Source: Ligustrum vulgare
Lineage: Eukaryota > Streptophyta > Magnoliopsida > Lamiales > Oleaceae
Reading direction: 5' to 3'
Length of the DNA: 64,000 nt
NCBI GenBank assembly: GCA_963555705.1
Contig: OY743180.1
Span: 37,232,129-37,296,128, forward strand
Position 1 is the stretch's first letter; the number at the start of each line of letters is the position of its first letter. The translations under genes and the position numbers were made by a program. Below the pieces are notes generated by a model that searched no databases, was not told the DNA's origin, and was given only the letters and a program-made list of their open reading frames with translations. Shown one piece after another: positions 59,901 through 64,000 of this stretch.

Positions 59901-62900
59901 TGAGTCTGATCATCACGACTACTTGTACCCCCTCCTCGTCTATTAGAGACGTTGATGTTCATTCACACTACTACGACTAATAAGGGTGTTGTTAGGCGGA
60001 GATGGAGTAACAAACAAACTATTCTCTGTGCAAAGTACCCTATTAAAAGTTTCTTGCAAGGATGAAATGTCAGGACGAGAGAATCTGCGATTTAATAGTA
60101 TTAAACCCTAGACAAAGGCCATCCAAAAAACTCATTACAGCAATTTGCTATTGTTGAGTTTGCTGAGTTTTTACAACCAAACTATATGGCAGTAACATTG
60201 AGTTCTTCACAAGTTATTTTGAAGTTCATAAGATAGACAGTAAAAATCTGATCTTGTTGTGCAGCACGATAAAAGTCTTTACACACATCATACGTAAGAG
60301 AAATATTCCCCTTAACAGAGTACATAAAATCCAGATAGTCCAATAGTTCTTTAATATATTCATAGTGATTAACCAAATTATTCGAAGTTGGAAAAATATT
60401 CGGGCATACCAAGCTTTTCATGTATTTTTAGTGGGTGGGTTCTCAATCTCATGATTGTCTTTTTCTATATTTCGCAGATACACCCGAATAGTCCTAAGCA
60501 ATATAATTAGACCCATTAAGTTTATGTTCTATGATTTTTAACATCACCTGAATCATATCAGCCACGAGAAAATTTTTACCCTTAGCCGTAGCACTGAAAT
60601 AATTAATCCAGCAATAGGAAGAACAAAAATAGAAAGAAAAAGGGTTGTAATCAATCAACAAATCGCAGGCAACAGACGAGCAAGTCTTGAAAGATCGACT
60701 GGTGCCCATGGCTTATTCAGGTGGAGGTGACGCTCGGTTCAACTAGTTCTAGTGGGGGTAACGCTCGGTTCAACCGGTTCTGTAGGGTGACACCGATGTA
60801 AGGAGAAAACGGCGCGGCTAGGGTTTAACCCTAGAACTGAAGCAAGGAGAAGGAGGCTGCAGCTAGGATTTAAACCTTAGAAAACGTTGTACTTTGCTTT
60901 CCCTTCTTAGTCGGTGATGACTGATAGCAGGCAGCTCTCCTCCTTGGTCGGCGAAGTGGACAGAGAACGATCACTCAAGGGTGACCCAAACAATTTGACT
61001 CTTCACTGTGGGCAGAATCAAGAAGAAAGGGAGAAAATTATTTCTGCTCTGGTACCATGTAATCGTGGAAGAAGAAATATTTCTTGATATTATTATTCAT
61101 TGATAAAGGTTACATGGTGGAAGAAGAAATATTTCTTGATATTATTATTCATTGATAAAGGTACTATATATATAGTTGAAAAGTCTATATTAGGAAATGT
61201 TCTAATATATACTAATAGGAAATATATTAATTAAGAATCCATGTAATTAAGCCTAAGATTTATTTACATTCTATTACAGTTTTCATGGTTGTAATTTTTA
61301 CAAATCGTTTTCTTCTTCGGACTTTTCCTGCTGCTTATCCCCTTCAACCTTGCCAACATTTTTTTTTTTGGAGGATGTTGGCAAGACTTAATTTTCGCCA
61401 CCTTATAATGCCTATGAAAGTATCTGCAGCTAGGAGACCTTTATCTTCGTCGGACGATATTTTGGGCGTTCAAAGAACTTTATTTCCCATAGGAAGAAAA
61501 AGTAGATTGCAAATTTTATGTTCTTTTGAAGGAAAAGTCTAGTTTTTACTTATCTTCAGATATTAAGCCAATTTTTCTTTGTTATTCTTACAAAAGGCAT
61601 TTTGTTTGACCAGGCATTTTGTTTGTCAGCGTTAGAATTGGTTGTCAAATTTCTTTTAACTTTGACCAATACACATGTATTTATATTATCTCCCATTCTG
61701 CAGATTTTTGAAGGGTCTTCTCATGTCAACGTGAGTCATATAATTCACGATTTATCTTTTGGGCCAAAATATCCTGGAATTCACAACCCACTTGATGGGA
61801 CAATGCGGATATTGCGTGGAGCAAGTGGAACATTCAAGTATTACATAAAGGTTTGTGTTTTGGCTTGACCTTTACTAAAACTTTTAATAACATATATGAT
61901 CATAAGCATGTCAAATGCACAAATATGAACATGTCTTTGGCTGGATAAAGATATTCTAAATTGTATTTCTATTGTACTCAAAATGACAAAGAAACTTAGC
62001 CTTTATTCGGATAATTGGAATAGATTATAATTTGGTTTATTTATGTTTTCTAGGTAAAATGTGTGGTCGAAAAGTGGAAAGGGAAAATGTGTGTGGTTAA
62101 AAAGTGGTTTGAAAAATTGTGTAAATTATAAATTGGTTTATAATCCAAATAAACCATGTTGCCGAACAGAGGCTTAATAACTAGCTAGCAAATAAAGTTA
62201 AATGAGTATGACACAAACACCATGAGAGTTTATTACAAACTATATTAAAAAGATCAGTACTTTTTCCTTTATCCTTCTTTTGTTTATGTATTGTGACCAG
62301 GAGCTGATTAGGTTACTCGTGCCGTAACTTGTCATGAGCAACCATGACTCTCTGTTGAGAAGGAATGGTGGCTTTGAGTCAGGATTTCAGTTTATAAACT
62401 TTTGCTAAATTTCAGTTGACACTTGGATGTTGGATGTCTTCTTTTAATTATTCTTACTAGCATGTATCCGAAATTTAATAGTTGCCCTAGTTTGATACAA
62501 CAGGAGAAAGTCATGCTTGAGTTTATGAAGATGTGACTTGTATTATCTTCACTGCTGTTGGATTTGTTAGCATGATAGCCTGGATAGAGAGGATTTTTTC
62601 TTCATTTTGGTGAGAGTGGTTTTATTTTTGTATACCTGACCAGAGGAACTAGGGTTGAACAAGTACTTATTGAATCTTTTAGCCCTAGTGAGATTAGTGA
62701 GTAAGTGTCACTCATAGTCTTCCCACCACTCTCATCAAAAACAAACCCACAATTTTCTTGGAATTTCCTTATCGCTAAGTGTTCCTCTCCTTCACAATTG
62801 TGCAAACTTTTTTCTATATTAGATCATGCAATTAATTGGGGTTTATAGATTTTCCCTTGCTCTATCCATACAATATATACGGAAAACTATGCCTTTTTTA

Positions 62901-63535
62901 TTGTGTTTGTTACACAACCATCTGTATTCTTGTTAAGTTACCCAAAATGCAAAACCAGATTCTATCAACTCAATTTGAACAAGTATTACACATTTTTTTC
63001 CTTTTTAGATGCTGATTCATTTGACTTGATTTGTAATTTAAGCCTAACCAATTCTCTCTCCCTCTCTCTCATAGTGAGAGAGAGCAGCAGAAACATTAGC
63101 TTTTTTCGCTAGTTGTTTATGTACAAAGTGGTTGCTGTTGGTTATTTGCTGCTTTTTGAAGTTCTTGTTTTCCCTCTGATGTAGATTGTTCCAACTGAAT
63201 ACAAATATATCTCGAAGGAAGTTTTACCTACAAATCAATTTTCCGTCACTGAGTATTTTTCACCTATCAATGAGTTCGATAGAAAGTGGCCTGGTTAGTA
63301 TGAAGCTTGTTCAATTTAGGGCTCTCTTTTCCATATATCCTTCCTCCTAGTTTTTATTTCTTCATCTTTCTATTCTATACTGTTTTGAGGAATGATTGTT
63401 TTGCTTTCAATGCAGCTGTATACTTTTTGTATGATTTGTCACCAATTACTGTGACCATCAGAGAAGAACGTCGCAGTTTTCTCCACTTCATCACTCGGCT
63501 GTGTGCCATACTGGGTGGTACATTTGCCTTAACAG
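37844..63535 (+). CDS. ERGIC3/Erv46-type ER-Golgi vesicle cargo receptor, 3' end outside window
   Basis: Exons (phase checked): 37844-37931, 39154-39236, 39423-39498, 39642-39709, 40630-40714, 51565-51686, 51764-51847, 61704-61850, 63185-63293, 63416-63535; all introns are GT-AG. They give 327 codons plus one base; a last short exon is expected beyond 64000. The product cycles in COPII/COPI vesicles and sorts cargo. The N-terminus MGLMQALKSLDAFPRAEEHL is cytosolic. TM1 is at about residues 30-50 (VSIFGLVIMATLFF). A lumenal domain follows, with LPIHINMTFPSLPCDVLSVD and DMSGKHEVDLDTNIWK, a His/Asp/Glu-rich loop (about 125-152) and the COPII-coated-Erv domain (VYGVLDVQRVAGNFHISVHG; SFGPKYPGIHNPLDG). 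TM2 begins at about 303 (FLHFITRLCAILGGTFALTG). The frame is intact. Introns 5 (10,850 bp) and 7 (9,856 bp) are filled by transposons. Confidence 0.92.
38596..38700. other. MITE remnant and (AC)n tract in intron 1
   Basis: TAAGGGTGTGTTTGATTCG at about 38582-38600 and GTTTTCCATGTAAGCTGGAA resemble the ends and middle of the Harbinger-type MITE at 55303-55788. An AC microsatellite runs 38649-38674. Intron 1 (37932-39153) holds nothing else recognised. Confidence 0.45.
41018..44786 (-). mobile_element. hAT DNA transposon in intron 5, TSD GATCATTG
   Basis: 3769 bp. An 8-bp TSD GATCATTG lies at 41010-41017 and 44787-44794. TIRs are CATGGTTTGAAAAAAACG and, at the other end, CATGGTATGAAAAAACGG. Subterminal GAGGCG/CGCCTC motifs cluster at both ends (41049-41110 and 44665-44770), the usual transposase binding arrangement. 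It contains a three-exon transposase gene on the minus strand with one internal stop. All features fit a full-length, nearly intact hAT that entered this intron relatively recently. Confidence 0.9.
41350..43833 (-). pseudogene. hAT transposase (BED finger, DUF659, hAT dimerisation), one nonsense codon
   Basis: Minus strand, exons 43833-42147, 42023-41586 and 41492-41350; introns 42146-42024 and 41585-41493 are GT-AG and keep phase, giving 755 codons plus stop. Residues 1-60 form a BED zinc finger (CQFCKKTITGGVKRMKEHLA, then CTHK). A DUF659/RNase H-like core follows: GVSILSDGWSDMRNRSLINF, VVQVITDNASAYKAAG and WTPCAAHCLDFMLEKLGEL. Next is a helical segment to FQYADNF. The hAT dimerisation domain is TRFAIRVLSLTCSSSECERN, WSTFNQVHTKRRNRL. 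The C-terminus is acidic (DEEDDMINIDSDDGND). A single TAA (42430-42432, after NLGNK) interrupts exon 1. The rest of the frame is open, so inactivation is recent. Confidence 0.88.
45430..46440 (+). pseudogene. LINE ORF2 reverse transcriptase, first part
   Basis: It reads FQEEEVRKALFDCEGDKAPG PDDF (RT motif 1), then INDFHPISLVSSLYNYMAKV, DASQCAFIKERKILDLVLVA, and after a stop FKVDFEKAYDHVSWEFLDFV (motif with catalytic Asp). Next come ILINGKSRGKFGVSRGLRQG YPLSPFLF and LQFADDSVF (the FADD catalytic box). Frames change at about 45705, 45917 and 45990. It ends at the solo LTR at 46449 (TSD ACCTT at 46444). Confidence 0.85.
46449..48566 (-). mobile_element. Tekay-like solo LTR inside LINE, TSD ACCTT
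   Basis: 2118 bp, plus-strand ends TGTGACGCCCCGGG and GGTCGCTACA, TSD ACCTT at 46444-46448 and 48567-48571. It shares with its relatives GAAATACTCAATAGACTCAT (about 46795), an internal CTTGTCTAGCCAAAAG (about 47217) inverted against TTGGCTAGACGA (about 48459), and TAGCGAC (48502-48508) inverted against GTCGCTA. A repeated CTCGTCT...ATGCAATAAATGCATATAAG module occurs three times (about 46917-47100). No polyprotein is present. A 224-codon minus frame here is a low-complexity artefact of the repeats. Confidence 0.88.
47505..47574. repeat. (CT)n(AT)n(AG)n palindromic microsatellite
   Basis: A CT tract of about 32 bases, a TA tract of about 20 and a GA tract of about 18, together a long self-complementary hairpin. 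Confidence 0.9.
48572..49800 (+). pseudogene. LINE ORF2 C-terminal part with zinc-finger RVT region
   Basis: It continues ORF2 after the solo LTR: KRLEGWHKGCLSRGGRLFLL, then KMSMKVVESIEKMMRDFLWE. From 48838 it reads IGNLHIKNVALLGKWLWHFP and later FWKGVAPSKVKVFAWSVVLG, then ENEDIDHVLIHCEFVKEIWG (Cys/His zf-RVT region) and AWVIWNERN. It has several frame shifts. The next bases are a hAT-type TSD and MITE; the LINE resumes at 50341. Confidence 0.8.
49801..50340. mobile_element. 540-bp non-autonomous hAT element (MITE), TSD ATCATAGA
   Basis: Flanked by ATCATAGA (49793-49800 and 50341-50348). Terminal inversions are CATGGAATAAAAAGGCGG and CAATGTTTAAAAAGGCGG. The ends are packed with GAGGCG/CGCCTC motifs like the hAT at 41018-44786, suggesting that element's transposase family mobilised it. 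There is no ORF. Confidence 0.88.
50633..51564 (+). other. Rest of intron 5
   Basis: A short GT run follows the LINE tail (about 50636-50650). Nothing else is recognised up to the exon at 51565. Confidence 0.5.
51976..54836 (+). mobile_element. 5'-truncated LINE copy 2 in intron 7, split by a solo LTR
   Basis: 51976-52115 matches LINE copy 1 around 49422-49555 (TTTCTAACTTTCCTCAACAC, and AAGTCTTTGCTTGG). After the solo LTR it resumes at 54279 and continues through CATGTCTTAATACACTGTG, CTAAAAGATGGGCTGATTTG and TTGAGGATATATGGGGCAAC to a poly(A) run (54819-54833). It carries only the last 0.7 kb of the LINE. No TSD is obvious. Confidence 0.8.
52116..54278 (-). mobile_element. Tekay-like solo LTR in LINE copy 2, TSD TTATC
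   Basis: 2163 bp, plus-strand ends TGTAACGCCCC and GGTCGCTACG (final A mutated to G), TSD TTATC at 52111-52115 and 54279-54283. It has the same internal landmarks as the copy at 46449: GAAATACTCAGTAAACTCAT (about 52490), TTCGTCTAGCCAAAAG (about 52904) inverted against TGGCTAGACGAA (about 54168), GTAGCGAC (54214-54221) inverted against GTCGCTAC (54270-54277). A minus-strand TATATATATATC lies near 53891-53902. Confidence 0.87.
55069..56165 (-). mobile_element. Antisense LINE copy 3 (3' part), split by a MITE
   Basis: The poly(T) at about 55069-55089 is the poly(A) tail read on the minus strand. The minus sequence matches the 3' ends of copies 1 and 2 (TTTCTATGTACTG; GATATTTGGGACAATATAAT; TTTTCTTCACAGGATTATGG) and reads further into NQERSLEDIW and, to about 56126, TWREVKEGVDGLGMKLADCE. 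The left end is clear. The right end is approximate. Confidence 0.75.
55303..55788. mobile_element. PIF/Harbinger (Tourist-like) MITE, TSD TAA
   Basis: 486 bp, flanked by TAA (55300-55302 and 55789-55791). TIRs are GGGTGTGTTTGATTG and GGGTGCATTCGATTG. Removing it restores the LINE sequence. The inside is rich in GGAAAAT/ATTTTCC inversions. It encodes nothing. Confidence 0.85.
56166..57540. other. Intron 7 sequence without recognised gene
   Basis: Holds an AAT microsatellite (56862-56904) and AT-rich unique sequence. TGTGTATCGACGTGTTCGAC and neighbouring TTCAACGCATATCCGACACA are unexplained short motifs. No coding evidence. Confidence 0.4.
56862..56904. repeat. (AAT)n microsatellite
   Basis: About 14 tandem AAT units in intron 7. 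Confidence 0.95.
57541..60709 (-). pseudogene. Copia gag-pol pseudogene
   Basis: On the minus strand, 60709-60494 begins MGTSRSF and ends KLNGSNYIA (gag N-terminus). 60421-60182 reads NHYEYIKELLDYLDFMYSVK and AAQQDQIFTVYLMNFK (gag). 59916-59593 is Ser-rich gag/protease linker. 58870-58661 has NGVAERKNRHLLETGRALLF (integrase). 58424-57999 is the integrase C-terminal variable region. 58002-57814 has MIEEVNALDANSTWDLVHLP (RT start). 57772-57578 has MYVDIVVTKCE, where the YVDD box has lost one Asp, then LKSFLRAQFHTKDLGLLKIF. Stops and frame changes separate all blocks. Inactive. Confidence 0.82.
61047..61058 (-). promoter_or_regulatory. Copia primer binding site
   Basis: On the minus strand it reads TGGTACCAGAGC, immediately after the LTR end ATTACA. 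It differs by one base from the usual initiator tRNA-Met PBS. Confidence 0.85.
61059..61278 (-). repeat. Copia 5' LTR with internal tandem duplication
   Basis: 220 bp, minus-strand ends TGTAATAG...GATTACA. A perfect 45-bp unit is present twice (61066-61110 and 61117-61161) with a 6-bp spacer. A TATATATA box is near 61167. Confidence 0.85.
61851..63184 (+). other. Intron 8
   Basis: No gene or transposon is recognised. A CT/GA pair at about 63067-63093 (CTCTCTCA-tag-TGAGAGAG) forms a small hairpin. Confidence 0.5.
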
Positions 63536-64000
63536 GTTTGTTTTCACCTATTTCCCCTGTTTTTGACAGTGTAAGATTTCATGTAGTTAATGACATGAGA
63601 ATCTGGATTGTAAGTGTGGCTCTATCAGTTATGTAACCCATAAAATACACTTGAACATCCCTAGCTCTTATGTGCAATGGCACAATGTGTCTGGGATGCT
63701 TGCGATTTCAGACTAGGAGATTGACAGTGTAAGTGTGACCATTGATTTGAGATCTTATTCCTGGATGGAAATGGGAAAGTGTCGTTTTCAACATTGAAAC
63801 ATATGAATCAGGTGTGTAAGATTGTGAACTGGAATAATATTTGATGACCTTTCCTCTACAATTGACCTTGGGAAGGAATTTACCCTTCTCGTCAACCTTC
63901 CTTTTCTTCTAGTTTAGGAGCTGCCAAAATAACGCTAAACTACCAAACTTTCTTCTTTGTATAGGAAGCAAAGCAATTTCCCCTTCCTTTTGGTCCACGC
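63536..64000 (+). other. Intron 10, partial
   Basis: Begins with donor GTTTGT after exon 10. The terminal exon, expected to encode a short tail, is not seen before the window ends. Confidence 0.6.

Larger units (their letters stand above)
57541..61278 (-). mobile_element. Ty1/copia retrotransposon, antisense, 3' part missing
   Basis: Reading minus from the right: 5' LTR (61278-61059), PBS (61058-61047), gag, protease, integrase and RT remnants, ending within RT near 57541. RNase H and the 3' LTR are absent. It lies antisense in intron 7 of the host gene. No left TSD can be found because that end is lost. Confidence 0.8.

Noticed and set aside
1..64000. tRNA, rRNA, CRISPR arrays or bacterial-type operons
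   Set aside because: None seen. The repeats present are microsatellites, LTRs and transposon ends.

Overview
The window is nuclear DNA from a flowering plant, most likely a eudicot. It is AT-rich, it holds an intron-rich host gene with GT-AG junctions, and most of it is layered plant retrotransposons (Ty3 Athila, Tat and Tekay-like, Ty1/copia, L1-type LINE) and DNA transposons (hAT, PIF/Harbinger, Helitron). No rRNA, tRNA or CRISPR was seen. I cannot name the species.

Left part (1 to about 33.4 kb) is a nested transposon block. A decayed Athila element (Athila-1) runs from beyond the left edge to an LTR ending near 12.2 kb. It has been hit by a Tekay-like LTR (ends 1201), a copia-like solo LTR (3620-5064, TSD TTTTA) and another Tekay-like solo LTR (8798-10187, TSD GGGTG). 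Between its pol and 3' LTR it carries a 2.1-kb cassette not expected in Athila: a TATA box, an unknown ORF and an intron-less, decayed LOG-type (cytokinin riboside monophosphate phosphoribohydrolase) sequence. Next comes a Tat-clade gag-protease-RT remnant. It is interrupted by a compact structurally complete LTR element (12674-15505) whose only recognisable ORF is a retropepsin-like protein, and by a solo LTR (17510-20521) that itself contains a MITE. The Tat remnant runs into a second Athila tail and LTR (to 26720), followed by a Helitron 3' end (to 27510). A pol-less Athila derivative (28008-32834) with its own 256-codon unknown ORF follows, and its LTR cuts a PIF/Harbinger transposase fragment.

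Middle (33.4 to 37.6 kb) has no recognised gene. It holds microsatellites, a pair of roughly 0.25-kb direct repeats, and a roughly 0.3-kb tandem duplication directly upstream of the host gene.

Right part (37.6 to 64 kb) is one plus-strand host gene for an ERGIC3/Erv46-type ER-Golgi vesicle cargo receptor. Ten coding exons (327 codons) are visible and the last exon lies beyond the window. Introns 5 (10.85 kb) and 7 (9.86 kb) are swollen by insertions. Intron 5 holds a 3.77-kb hAT with TSD, TIRs and a nearly intact three-exon transposase, plus a LINE containing a solo LTR and a 540-bp non-autonomous hAT relative. Intron 7 holds a second LINE split by a solo LTR, an antisense LINE split by a Harbinger-type MITE, and an antisense truncated copia element.

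Insertion borders were set from target-site duplications read directly in the sequence. Clade assignments come from recalled family motifs, not from a database search.
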